Shown here piece after piece: positions 23,222 to 38,200 of a DNA stretch of 64,000 nucleotides. Made by a program: the position numbers and the translations under genes. Position 1 is the stretch's first letter. Every line of letters starts with the position of its first letter. This stretch comes from Nipponacmea schrenckii (taxonomy: Eukaryota > Mollusca > Gastropoda > Lottiidae): assembly GCA_030562195.1 (NCBI GenBank), contig CM060200.1, positions 10,230,001-10,294,000 of the forward strand, in the 5' to 3' direction. Under the pieces are notes generated by a model, which was given only the letters and a program-made list of their open reading frames with translations, ran no database searches and was not told the origin of the DNA.

Positions 23222-26200
23222 CTGTCAGAGAACAAAATATTAGGAACTCTTATAAACACTTTAACACATAAAGGTTATGCTTATTAAGGAATGAATGTCG
23301 ACCTTGTTACCGTTATGGGAAAATAAACGCTGGTTTATCACAAGATAAACAAGATAAATGACCAGGTACGTCTTTCATGTGATAAACCAGCGTTTATTTC
23401 CCCATAACAATAACAAGGTCAACATTCATTTCTTATATTTACATTGGTATATCTTTTTTGACCAGTATCTGTCAATCAAGATTAGGGGCGTGTCAATGCC
23501 ATAAATCTTAAGATTTTATAATTGTTTGCTTGGAGATGAATTTGATGTTATATTGTCACGTGGCAAACTACTGGTTTGCGTAACTGATGTATTGAAGCGA
23601 GTGATAGTAGAAATGTAAATATACTATATCCTATATAACCTCACAGTAAACACAGTTATCAGGGGCCTTAATTCTTAAAAATTCAACTTGAAAGGATTTT
23701 AATCTTCCAATCATCTGACTTATCAATAACTAAAATTGAGTTGAAATTCAATTTTCTTATCTAATCAAATTACATTTTTCTTAAAATCAGGATTTTACTT
23801 TAGCTCTGGTTATGCATTCATAATTAATAGCAATGTTGATTAATTTGATGTAGGTCGGAGGAGCAGACATGGAAAAAGGTCTAGATGTTTGGATTGGAAA
23901 ATAAACCAAGGCTCCTTCTGCTACAGGGTGAGTAAGTGAAAAATCCCTTGACGTTTTGAAATAAAGAGTAGGCCAATGCGACTGTCCTGGAAACATTTTT
24001 CTCATGCACACTTCACTGTGTTGCCTGTCTTCATTTACCCATTAAGTGCAGAAGAAAAGCAGGTTTCATTTCTTACATCATTTTCTATGCCGTGCAAAAT
24101 CATTTATAATTTTAAAAAATGTTTATATAGCATCAATCGAAAATCATTTCTTTTTTTGAAAACAACTGTGAAAAGGAGGAAAACTTACACAAGAAACTTT
24201 AAAAGAAGTTATAACTCTTAAACAGCATTGTTGAGCTTTATTGCAAAAACCAATCAATCTATCCATAGTTTCAATAATTCTTTCTTGCTCAATAGGTATA
24301 CAACTCCATAGGGTAGCATTGCTGGATAGACTTATAGCTAAAATAGAAATTATTTCTCACAAACAATAATTTGTAGTTGTAAATTATTTCATCAGAACTC
24401 AAGTTATACATGTATCTAGACAATAGTTTTATAATCCTGTACTTGATAACTGGAACATAGATCTGTTCATTTAATGCACGTGGACTTGTACTCTTAGACG
24501 ATTTGTATATTGAAATATTGTGAATTTTTTTATCCATTGTATTGCCCTATTGGCTGAATGTGAGACAGGACCATGTCCTTGTGTATTGGGCCTTATTCTG
24601 ACCCATGTAAAATAAATAGTTTATTATTATTATTTTGTAAATAATAGCTAGGAGGCAATTGTCAAAACTGATAGAGAATCTAAACTAAAACAATGTATTT
24701 ACTATCAAACTGATTTTGGCTCATTTTGTCGAAGAAAATATGATAAATTTTAAATTTATTGCAAATCTTATCCAACAAACCACCATTTTATCCCGAAAGC
24801 TTGTTTTGAAATGGTCTTATTTACCCATATAAAAACCGTGGAATTGAGATTGGATTTATTTATATCTGACAAATCAGACCCTGGTTCAGGTAGAACAGAA
24901 ATGAAGAAGGGGTCATATAAAAAAATGCTTAAAAACGATACTTACAGCTAACAGAAGAGGTCAAGCCTAATGGTGTAGATATACTTTTCCTAGGTGTAAA
25001 CTGGGACAGTAATTTCTTTAATACTGGATCTATCATATCAATAGTGATAGAACCAATACTCAATCTAATACAAGTCTACAATGACAAAAATAAAATACCT
25101 TATTTGATCAATTCTGATTACTTTTATTAGGTTTATTGGGGACACTGATAGAACGAATTTGCACCATTCCAATTTTCAGCTAGATATGGTTTCTGCAATT
25201 GACAAAAACTAGGTGTTTGATGATGTCACTGATCACAAAATATGCGCCAATGACGTTATGAAACGCCTGTTTTAGTGGATTTACAAAACTACAGACGTTT
25301 GGAAGAAAAGTAGAATGGTGCAAATAGTTATAATTAGTGTCCCTGATACACATAACATAGAAAACCTTTTTACAATGCATTTAAGCAATAAAAATAAGAT
25401 CATCATTTGTTATAACAAAAAAGTATGGTTGGGCCCTAATGGAGAGTTCTGTCTGTTCTAATTCTGCCCTTAATCCACAGGCTTGTTTTAAACAATTTTG
25501 TTTTGTTAATAAGACTATACTACACTACTATACAACTTGTATCCAACCGTAAACTGTATTTGAATGTCATGAGGCCCAATACAATAGTATAATAGCAGAT
25601 ATGCCACATCACAACCATTTTGAATTTTCTGTACCAACTGTGTTCTAGCTTGTTTTATTGAGTATCCGATTATTTCCATGATTCCTGAACATGCAGAATT
25701 CACCAATGGAGCGACCCCTATAACATACCAATATAATAGCTAAATCTTGACTGTAATGTGAGAAGACAGCAGCAACATGACAACTCTCAGATATATTCCC
25801 TTCTTTTAGTAATTCTAATATCAACTCATCTAATGCTTCTTTACCCTTTAAATAAATCATAAATAATTGAAAGTCTTCTAATATTTTGTTTCGAATTTTT
25901 AGGCATGTGTATGTATCATACATACCCATGCCTAAAAATTAAAAAAAATATATATTTAGTATGTTTGAATAAATTTTCAGTATTTTCTTTAATTTCTTGA
26001 CATGTTAAAATGGCGGGTGTTAGTTGAAAAGACCAAACACGCTTCTGGGGTTGGCTAAGGTGTGTGAGAAGATCATGTGACACGCATTGATTGGTCGGGC
26101 GCAAACTATATTAACTGCATTAATATTCATATGAGCCAATTCCCTGTCTTATCAATTTTCAATACCATCGGAAAACGAATATACATTGATTTGAAGTGGA

Positions 26201-29200
26201 TGCTTATAGTACAAGAAATTATTATGTACGATGACATAAATTTTACCAGATATATTGGAGGTTAATAAATTATACCAGCCTTCACATTATATTTAGAAAG
26301 ATATGGTACCTTTGAGTCTAAGCTAGTAGTTTCTACTATCAAACTAGGCATTTTACCAAAGTGTAATAATTCTGATTTTTCAGGTTGTTGTTTTGATGCT
26401 GATTGGGACTGAAGAGAGGATAAGATCTCATCTAATGGTTCCATTATATCTGGTGATTCTTTCTACAATTCAACATAAACTACTCATATAAACTTTGTAC
26501 CTTACAATTCCAAAAGAAAATTTAATTGTTAAAATTGTGCTCAATACATCAACTTTAGAGCGCTATATAAATATTTAGACAGCCTGAAAATATGTTGTAA
26601 CTCAACAGTTTTACAGTATGCAATTTTCAGACAACCATTATCCAGTTTATCAGAAAAAAGTTCATTCAGTTCAACACTTTGAAAAATAAATAAAAATAGA
26701 AGGAATGGTAGGAATCGTCTGAAAATTGCTGTGAATATTCAGGAAACATATAAGTACCACTCTGCAAAGATTCAAATCAATAGCTTTACGGGAAGTGGGT
26801 AGGTGCGTAATGAAAACAGTCAGTCAAGTAGAAATTCTTCTCATATCTACGTTTTCAGACAAGTTTAGAACAATTGTTTAAAGATGGCAATAGAAGGGGA
26901 TTAATGATGGAAAATTCATATGTCCTGGGTTCCTCTAGCACTGTTACTGAGATATCCTATTGCTAAGATCAATAAGTGTCCTGAGTCCTGATTAAGCTCT
27001 TGACTTTTTAATACATACTGTAAGGCTACAAATTATTGCGAGATAGAAATTAATGCGTTAAATGCGACCTATCCGCGATCGCATTAATTTGTATCCGCAT
27101 TTTTAAATACATATTCCAAAGTGAATTATATGAAATATGACTGACATTAGTGACAAGTGTTGAAATTGAGACCGGGCGGGATTAAGTAATTAGGTAATTA
27201 TCTCTAAATTTGAAGCTGATTAGTAATCAATGATGTTAAAAAAACAAAGGATTTTCACAATTGTCTATTTAAAGAAAAAAACTTGTTCTTTGTTCATGTC
27301 TTCATTTATTAATCACATTAGATTTATGATGATATTAAAAAATGCGAAACCTATCGCGGGTCGCATTAATTTGTACTCGCATTTTAGTCTCTATACCCCA
27401 TGTCGCATTAATTTGTTGACGCATTAATTTCTAGCCTTACAGTACCCAAAAGCAGAGAGGTACCAAGATAAATAAAATTATGTTTGACTAACCTGTTGTA
27501 TATGATGCTTTATTCTGTATTGCCACATATTTCTGTAAACATCTTCATGTAGAGTTTTATCTTTCGTTGTAGCTAACTCTTCGATATGTCGTAAACATTG
27601 TTCATAGATAACAGATTTCTCTCCAACATCTTCTATAGATTCACCCTCTTTCTATAACATTCAAAATTAACTCTGTATCATTCTATAACATAACATAACA
27701 TTCAAATAAACTCTGTATCATTCTATAACATAACATACATAACAAAACATTCAAAATTAACTCTGTATCATTTTTTAACATAACATACATAACAAAACAT
27801 TCAAAATTAACTCTGTATCATTCTATAACATAACATTACATTCAAATAAACTCTGTATCATTCTATAACATAACATACATAACAAAACATTCAAAATTAA
27901 CTCTGTATCATTTTTTAACATAACATACATAACAAAACATTCAAAATTAACTCTGTATCATTCTATAACATAACATTCAAAATGAACTCTGTATCATTAT
28001 ATAACATAACATTCAAATTTAAGTCAGTATCATGCTAAAAATAAACACAACATTCAAAATGAACTCTGTATCATTATATAACATAACATAACATTCAAAT
28101 TTAAGTCAGTATCATGCTAAAAATAAACACAACATTCAAAATTAACTCTGTATCTATCAGTAACAGAACATTTAACATTAACTCTGTATCATTATACAAC
28201 ATAACATAACATAACATAACTAAATGTATCATTCTATAACAGAACTTAACATTTCAAATGAACCCTGTATCATTTCTATAACATAATATTTAAACTCTGA
28301 ATCAATCTATATAGTATTATATTCAAAATTATCTACTTCTTGTTTCTGTAACAGAACAGCAGAAAAAGCAAAGGGACTAACCTTAAAGAACTCGGCTGCA
28401 ACATTAACATTCACTTGATGTTGTGTCAAACAAATTGAACAGTTTTGCCAGTAATTTTTTCTTGCCACTTTAGATAGCCACATATCACTAGAAATCAAAC
28501 TTTCTTTCTCCTTTTCTAACTGTATATAAATCAACAAGCATTATATTTATCATTATATTAAGAAAACAGGTTTTAACATGGTCTTATTAACCTGAGTAGA
28601 CTAAAACTATCATACATTTTCTAGAAGACATAATTCCAGTGTATCACAGTGTATTCACTTGTATCATAGCAGTATGACAGATGGGATGTGGTTTGGACAC
28701 ATTGGGTGAGGTAAACTCTCGTGATAGTGTTCCATGTTAGTGTTACGCAGTTTATTTGGTGTTATAATACAGTGTACTCTGAGTAATCTGATATATATTT
28801 GGACCTCAAAATAATGTCGGAATAGCGAGTGTGTCGGATAACTCAGAGTAAACTGTATATTAACATGAAGAATGAGGTCAAATTTCGTGTTATGTGATGT
28901 GTTAACAGGATCACATAACACTAACACAAGATTTGACCTCACCCAAAGTAGATTTATGTGTACAATACAGTCATCTTATTGATAATGACGTATTTGTTAC
29001 TCTTCTTCTTTCTGAAGAAGGTCAAGATAAACTCTGGAGTTTTCAGCACAGTTTCCCCTTGTCAGTGATGCAGGTCAGAGGGACTGACATGGAAAAAGCG
29101 TCTAGTCATCGGATGGGACAATAAATAGAGGTCCCATTAGCTACAGGCTGTGCATGTTAAAGACAGTGGCTATCCAGGTAAAAAGAGTAGGCTTATGCGC

Positions 29201-32200
29201 CGCTATCTAGGTGAAAGGAGTAGGCTTATGTGCCACTATCTAGGTAAAAAGAGTAGGCTTATGCGCCACTTTTCAGGTTAAAAGAGTAGGCTTATGCGCC
29301 GCTATCTAGGTAAAAAGAGTAGTCTTATGCGCCGCTATCTAGGTAAAAAGAGTAGGCTTATGCGCCGCTATCCAGGTAAAACGAGTAGGCTATCTAGGTA
29401 AAGCAAGTAGGCTTATGCGCTGCTATCCAGACAAAAATTTCCTCATCGAAAACTGCATGGCATTGCCAGTCTTCATTAGCCAATAAGGTGCAGAAGAGTA
29501 AGATGTAAAACTCTATCCATTTCATTTCATTTCTAGAGCACTTTAAATTTCTCAGCAGGAAATGGGGAACAGTGGTCTTTAAAGCTGTTTTGCTGCATAA
29601 AAAAGATTTTACTTACCTGGGCAATAATAACAAAATCACCATTTATTTTGGTTAAATCACTTAATCTTTTGGCATCATGGAATGATTGTTTATCAATTAG
29701 TAGTTGCACAGTTTTGTGGCATAGTTCATAATAATTTTGGTTGCTAGGAAACAAGAGACTAGAGAAATCTTCCAGTTCTATAGAATTGGCATGAAGGATA
29801 TCACATATTTTGTGTAATTTACCAAATTCACAAACTGAAAAAATAATTAATATAAAGATCAAAGTCTCTCATTTTTCTGATGCAAGGGCAATTACTCATA
29901 TTAAATATCTTTTTATTCTCAATAGGTTCATTTCACAAATTTTCATTCAAGAATTGTGTCTTCTAGAGTGTTCACAAGCATTTTGTTAAGAACCAACGAT
30001 CTAACTGATGTGCTATAGAACCACATATTTTTGTACAATATTGATGACAATGCACCCATTGATAAAAATATCTACAAGTAGGTCAAAGGTTAGATATTGA
30101 CACTGGTAATGAATCAAGATGACCTGTACCAAACTTACCATCAAAACTAAAGACCAAAGCAATATTTTCCTGATCCAACAACTGTAATAAATGTAGTAAG
30201 GTATATGTCTTAGATTGAGTGGTCAGATGATGTAAAATAATGTTATAAACTGTCTTCTCTATCCATTCTTTATCCTTTAATTCATTCACTTTCTCTTCTT
30301 CTTTCCCTCTATTCTGACCAAACTGGAATAATTCAATGAATGTTAAGCAGAAATTACATAGGCATGAAGTTAACTTTTACAGTATTAAAATATATTTAAA
30401 TAAGTTAGCAAGATACACCCACTTCAAAGTATATTTCTGTTTTAAAACAGTTTGATTGAAACTCTAAAAACATCATTTGTCCTGAATCCAAGATCTCATT
30501 AATATATACATATACTTTATCACAGCAAATTTCATTCAAATCAGATGAAAATATTGTCTCTATCGAGTTCGCAAACAAATTATAATGGGTCGACTGACAT
30601 TCACACAGACAAACCAAGGGACCGATCGACAGAGGGACAGAGGTGAAGACAATTAATACAACCACATCATAATGTGGTTTTAAATAACAAAACTTTTGTC
30701 AAATTAAACCATTTAATCCTCCAATGTTTCGTGTGTATAAAAACACACTTCTCCAGGGAGTCCTAGACCATAAACCCAATCTTGATGGAAACTTTTACAG
30801 TAGGCATTAATATCTCTTAAAAACAATGACTTACCCCATACATAGCTTCTTTAAAATCGCCTAAATATACCTTACATACATCATGGTTATTCCTTTGAAT
30901 AAATTCAGCAGAGAACTTCAAAAATGGCAGCAATGCTATTTCCTAGAAATGGAATTTTTCAAATATATTAGTTGATTTTAAACATGACAACCACCCTCTT
31001 ATACATTGCTATAGTAGGTTGGGTTGTTTCAGCTTTTCAAAGACTGTCTTCTAAAATTACGTTCTGAACTTTAGTAATCATCAGTGACATGTGACACCGC
31101 ATCTGAAATAGTTACCAGAATCAGGATACGAGGATCATTAGGAGACATTTTAAAGGGCACATGGGTACTGAGTTGTCGGTTGGGTACAAAATAGTTCAAG
31201 TGTAAGTGGTAAAATCTGGTGGAACTACACATCATAGGCTATCAAAAAATCAAAAACTCAAAATCTTCTGTCAAGGGCATTTTTATTGAGTTGCGATAAA
31301 TGATTTTTTCAAACACATTTGAGGAGGACACCCTATTTAGAAATTCTGCAACAACATCAATCATATTGGAATGGAGCTGGTATTATGACGGGAATAGGCA
31401 TGTCAATGTGTTTTGCAGTCGCCGAAGTGGAGAGAGGACATTTTGAAGCAGTAAAAGAGATTCAAGGTGATATTGGTTGAGTTGACTTCTGAACCGACAT
31501 TGAACAATCGAACATTATAAAGATCAATTATCCTTTATTGAATTCAATATGTTGCGAGCAATATGTAATACTGTAATACACAATAGAAGCTTTCCACCAT
31601 ACTGACGGTGCTCGTTGTCTCGATTATAGCCTCCGTTTTGCCACAGAGAGATGAAGTATGCATCAGACATCTGTTGTATCTTAAACAATTTCAAGACCAG
31701 TGGCTGCTCCACTGTTCAAATAATTACCTGATATATAACCAAGTTAAAGGGACATTTTTGAAGTTTGAGTTGGGTCTAAATTATATATAGATTGTCTTCA
31801 AAAGTACCAGAAATGTTTAAAATACCAGAAATTCCTTCAAAAGTGCCTCAAACTAGAAATTTATCTTCTATTTCTATAGTGATATTTTCTATATGACAGT
31901 ATCTCAAGAAAAGACAAGTTGTCTAAAATTTAAAACGTGGGTTATTCAAAACACACATACATTTAAAGGCTTAAATTTTGATGGTGAGATACGAACGCTA
32001 TAACTGATTAACTGCGTCAACCAATTCTTGTTCCTGACACTAAGGTATAATTGGTCAATTTATGGCAGACCTTGGAACTATTTCACAAAATTTTAACAAA
32101 GATACAATCAAGATTTTAAGAAATACAGTAACCTGATTGGTTAATAAAAACTCAATTTTAGTGATAGACCAATCTGACCATTGTAACACTAAAATTATCC

Positions 32201-35200
32201 TAAGATAAGTTTTCGAGAAACAGGCTCCTGTCCCTTTAGTCATAGTAATTTGAAATAACCGTAAATGGTGTTACAATGACTATCACCATCGCTATAAGTC
32301 TAATTCATTTTCATACAATCATGCCACGAAAACAAACTTACTGGTTGAAATATGTCAAAGGCAGTAGCCAGAGTAAAGTTCCAATGACATTTTAGATACA
32401 CATCCAACAGGGCCTCTAACTCTTTCATTGACCATTTATATATAACACTACCATGGTGTGTTAGAAACTTCTTGTGTTCACCTGTTTCCATCATGACACC
32501 AGCCATCCACATAAACATGGCAAAATGGCTGCATCCTGTGGATAAATTAGTGTTAAAAACTCAATAAAAAATGAGCAGCTTCTTTTTAATGTATCATAAT
32601 CGCAAATAAGGATATTGAACTCTTCACATGCACACAGAATAAAAAAATTGAAGTCAACAAATTGAATAACTTAAATATGACAGCCTAAATGTCTCTGGTA
32701 CATTTTTGATAACTTCAAGAGGAATTGGAAGTCAGATTAAATTTGAAAAGTGATACATTTGATTGATCTGAATGAATTATAAATGGTCCATTATTTACCA
32801 AAATTTATAGATTAAACTTACATTTTCACAAAAAGCCAGTTCAGCAAAGAGGGGATTTTTTAAGATAACTGCATGTGTTAGAAGTGATTTCCATGGTGAC
32901 GGTGTATTTTGTGCATCAAAGACAACACCAAAGACATCATCTGCTGCTGAACTAAGAGTGACTGTTGGAACTGAAAAGATCAAAAATACTATACTTAAAT
33001 TCAATGAACTTCATATAAAAATAATAAAAAACAGACACACTTAACAAAGATATACGCCCACTGGCGTGATAAATGTTCAATATTACTAAGTTTCCTTAAA
33101 ATCAGTCAAGAATTATACCTAATAACAAGGCAATAACTCATTATAGATTTTCAGTATTTTTGATTGTTAAAAGGATTCACTTTTGGGTGATAACAATCGA
33201 TTTCAACAAAATTCATGGAAAAACGAGCCAAAAACCGAACACGTTTTTAAAAACACGGGCAAAATTCATATTAAATATTTTGTGATATTTCTAGTTTTCA
33301 ATAGGGTTCATCCTTTAATGATAATTAAAAATTGCAGCAAGTTCTGTCAAAATCTGTAAAGCATTGTGTCTTCTTAAGTGTTTACAAGCTAAAATTTTGA
33401 CTCTTTTTCAAAAACAGAGCAACAACTGATATTGAATATTTTAAGATTTATCTGATTTTCAATAGGGTTCATCTTTAGATGATTACACATACTCATGCCA
33501 AGTTCCGTTAAAATTAGTCAAGATATGTGACAAGCATAGTGTTTACGAGCCAAAAATCGAAATCGAGTGATAATTAACAATTTCAGCAAATTTTGTCAAA
33601 TCTGTAAATCATTGTGCTTTCTAGAGGGTTAACAAGCTAAAAATTTGGACTCATTTTCAAAAACAAGGGCAATTACTGATACTAAACATTTTTCGATTTA
33701 ACTGAATTTCAATAGGGTTCACCCTTAGGTGATAACAAATCCTCAAGTCAAGTTTTGTCGTAATCGGTCAAGAATTGTGACTTGTAGAATGTTTACGCAT
33801 TTTAAGGAACAAGGGCAATAATTCATATTAAAAATATTTCTATATTTTTTGTTTTCAAGAAGGTTTTTGGATGATATTAAACAATTTCAGCAAGTTTTGT
33901 CAAAATCGGTCAATAATTGTGTCTGTTCTGTAGAGTGTTTACAAGCCAAAATTTGAACACGTCAAAAGCAAGGGCAATAACTGATATAAAATTTTGTTCT
34001 CGATTTAACTGGTTTTCAATAGGCTTCTTCCTTGGGTGATAACAAATACTCAAGGCAAGTTTCATCAAAATCCATTAGGAATTGTTCTTTCAAGGGTGTT
34101 TACAAGATAAAATTGAACACGTTTTCAAGAACAAGGGCAATAACTCATACTAAATATTTTTTGATTTCGCTGATTTTCAATAGAGTTTATCCTTGAGTTA
34201 TAACATACTCTCACACCAAGTTTCATCAAAATCATTCAAGAATTGCACATTGTAGAACTCATACTAAATTTTTTCCGATATCGCTGATTTTAATTAAGGT
34301 TCATCCTTGCATGATCATTAACACTCATATCAAGTTTCATCTAAATCTGTCAAGAATTGCAAAGTCAAGAGTGTTTACAAGCATTTGTGGATGGACAGAG
34401 GGTCGGACAGACATGGGTGAAGATAATATACACCCCCCGATTCATGTGTGATTGGTTAGTGGTTAATAAGATTAATTTGAAAATTGTAAAAGTGACCATT
34501 AAACGAAGAATAGAGATTAGAACAAAACTGTTGGTTTAAAATTATTTCCACAACTAGAATTTTTGTATTCATGATGTGTGATAATAGCCCTTAAACAGGG
34601 TAATCTTAATGAAAAAACATCAAAATTGCAGCAAGATATTCAGTTACCTTCAGACATATCCACATGACTGGCAAATCAAAACATTTCCGATTGGTCAAGG
34701 TGTTCAGTGATAAGGGTACTATTTGCGAAAAAACCTTGACAAATGATAAGAACCAATTGAATTAGAGTATTATTGTTACCTTCTTTTTCTTGATTAACCA
34801 GTGATTCTAATGCTGGTGGTAGAGTTATCTCCTCTTCCTCCTCACTACTCCACTCTTCTGTAATGAAATGATTTTAGCAATGGTTATGCATTATTTCTAA
34901 AAGAAACCAAAAACGTCAATCTGTTTTTCATACAAATTGGTTTGATGGCAGATGCTACACCAATAAGGAAAAATTTTTTACCAGTTTCTCGATAATTTGT
35001 AACACCAATTTTGGAATATAATGATGACCTCACATCTTTTTTGGTTGTAGTCTTTTCTGGATTACTTGCCGCTTGCACACTAGGTGGAGCTAGTGATTTG
35101 GCATCCGCATTCTCAATCACATAATGAAGATGGTCTCTTAAATGTCTACTATGAAAACAGTGCAGTAATCCTTGAAGCTGCCAAAAAAAATAAAAGAATA

Positions 35201-38200
35201 CATTCTGATTGAAAATTTTTTCTCCTCAACCTTTCAACCCCAGCTGCCACATAATTATGGGATATATACTCAAGCAGCAAATACAGCGGCTGATACCATG
35301 TGCGTCACAAAACATTAATATCACATGTTAAAACTTAAATTACCGAGAGTTCAGAATATCTAATGTTTTATTGTTCAAAGTGTTAAACACTGCGCTTTCT
35401 GATCAAGATCCTTTATTGTTTGGTCCTGGACACCTGGAAGTGAAGCAGACTGAGTCATCTGCCACTATTCCTGCCTCTAATCGATATTTTGGCTGTGTAG
35501 AGGCAGAAACACTTGGTCCTGTTTTATGGGGATTTCCACATCTCCAAATATGTGTTTGTTCTAAAACATCATTATGGTCACTGTAAAATGAAACTTTTAT
35601 TTTGTTAGCTTCATGTGACTCTGTGACCTTTTGATTGCATACGTTGTTTAACATGGCCAACTAGATTGATTTAAAAAAACAGCAGATGTGACTTAAGTAA
35701 GTCTGAACTACAAAATACCATTCTAAGTATCTGGAAATGGCAGATCCAATGTAAATAAATAGGATATCTGGCAAAAAAGTTTTTCTTTAAGCAAATCCTA
35801 ATGCGAAAAAGTGTGCAACTGACCTGTTGCCTTGGAAACTGATGATACTGTGCAAACCAAACAAATGATAACCATTTATCAGATTTAGCACAAATCTCCA
35901 GGAATGTGGTAGATAATGGTAATTTTTGCAGATTGCAGAAAATGACTGCCAAAGTCCATTGTTCCCCAGCTTCAAAACTATAACTAATGAAAATAAAAAT
36001 TTAGACTTGTTACGTATTAAAGCTCTAGAATCGAAACCCAAATACTTAATATAGTCAGTATTAGTCCGAAACATGTTGACTCTATTCCTAGCCTCTGATA
36101 TGGCTTGGGATTTTAAGTAAATTACTTAGTATAAACAAAATGGCATCTGATGTAGTAGAATTGTGTTCCTGTTGTTGTCACTATAGTTCATACTGACTTA
36201 GTCCAAAGCTTGCTGACTCTATTCCCAGCCTCTGATAGCTAGGTCTTTTTGAAAAGACCATAATAAAAGCTTTAGAAATAGGGTGAATTACGATTTGAAG
36301 AATGTCTTCAAATATCGTAGCTCTATCGAACACTCTACCTATAAAGCTGAGAAAGAGATTCAAAATGGCTTTTACAAACAAACGGAGCAAACAATTTGAT
36401 TCAATAACTACATTGCAACCTTTCAAATACATGTATCTAATTTTAAATTGTTACCTTGGAATGTTTTTAGATTTAATATCAGCACTTATAGCTTCCTCCA
36501 ATAGTATCAAAACTTTTGGTGAATATTTTCTTCGACTTCTTATACTAGCTTGCAGAAGTGAAACTGAAAATAATTGTTGATATTACAACCTATTGTGTTA
36601 ATTAGTTTGATGATTATTCATTAAACAAGCTTCAATACCAAACCAATCAATCATAAAAATATGGAATGTCTTAAGTTAGAATTAAAAATGTAAAAAATTA
36701 GAGACTGAATGACACAGGGGGTGAGGTGAGGGGTGTGTTCCCTGTTAGTGTTACGCAGTTTATTTGCTGTTATAATACAGTGTACTCTGAGTAATCCGAC
36801 ATATATCTGGACCGCAAAATAATGTAGGATAAGCAAGTGTGCCGGATTACTCAGAGTACACTGTATATTAACATGAAGAATGAGTTCAAATTATGCACCT
36901 TAGTGAAACGGGGGCCTGATCCATTTCCGTATTTGAAATTAATTGTTTTATTATAAAAAAAATTCTTATATATGTCTTGAAATAAACATAAGAACCTTTT
37001 TTTTTGGTAACTTTTCTTGGAAGTATCAAGGGTAACTCTTTAAAAAATAAAAATATGAATTCTAGCTAAAGTTCAAAATATACTTGCCTATTTCTTGTTC
37101 ATTATTATTCAAGGTTATTTTACTTTTCTCAATGTTTGCTAATAGACCAGTATTTTTATGGTTTAAAATGGTGTTTGCTACTTGTATAAATGTCCTTATT
37201 AAAATACTATCTTGGCCTAACATATCAGCAAAAGCTACACACGAACTAGTGATTGCTGTTTTAGTGAAATTTTTCACTGCTACCCACAAGCTGATACCAC
37301 ATGCTGTTTGTATTCTAAATATAAAAGAAACCAAATTGTAAATGAATCAAAATGAATGGAACTTTACGTCCTACTCTTCTGCACCTTATAGGCTAATGAA
37401 GACAAGCAATGCCACGCAGTGTGCAATGATGGAAATTTCGCCAGGACAGCACCATTACTCAGTTTGCGATTACCAACGAGTGATAATTAACCTACAAAGT
37501 CTATAGCACATGGTGCCTGGTTCAGTGTCCAATCCGAACGTTCTTTCTCCATGTCAGTTCCTCTGATCTACATCACTGACAAGTGGAAAAACCAAGTTAT
37601 AAGTAGGCCTACTGGTACTTTAAAACAAAATTGTTCAAACACCTACAACAACATGGCTTTTTATTCTCCATTAGAATTAGGTGCAGTACATAAGGACACA
37701 GTCCTCTCTTACATTCAGCCCATGGGGACAAAATAATTAATGATAAGAAAAAAAAAATATAAATTGGGTACAATATGTTTAAAAAAAAACACACAAGTAG
37801 ACTACCGGTACATGTTTTTTAAATGAACAAAAAAGGACCAACAACATAGCAGCCTTTATCTTAATATTACTAGAAAGTAAATGTACCTTTTATTTGATAA
37901 AGTAGATGTTCCTGGAGACAGCTCTTCAGCCAAAAAGGAAAGAAACGCATAGCATGGTCGCCCTTGCTTTAAATAATAGGTGAAGCGCAATTTTTCTGCA
38001 CAAGCAAACTGTGAAACAAGTTCAGGATGTGAGAAATATGGAAGTGTTTTCTGACAATCTGCAAAAAAACAAAATCCACTTTTCTTATAATATGGTAGCC
38101 CATTGTAATTATGCGTAGAAAACGTTTTTACAATCCCTTTGTTTTGTGTTTTCCGTCTGTTTGTAAAAGGTAATCATGTGTCCTTCACATTCTCTTCTTT

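Noticed and set aside
25515..25706. Extension of the spatacsin exon at 25729 into VNSACSGIMEIIGYS...
   Set aside because: A donor (TTTTG|GTATGT) fits human colinearity and joins in phase to the exon at 25075; the downstream frame has no similarity.
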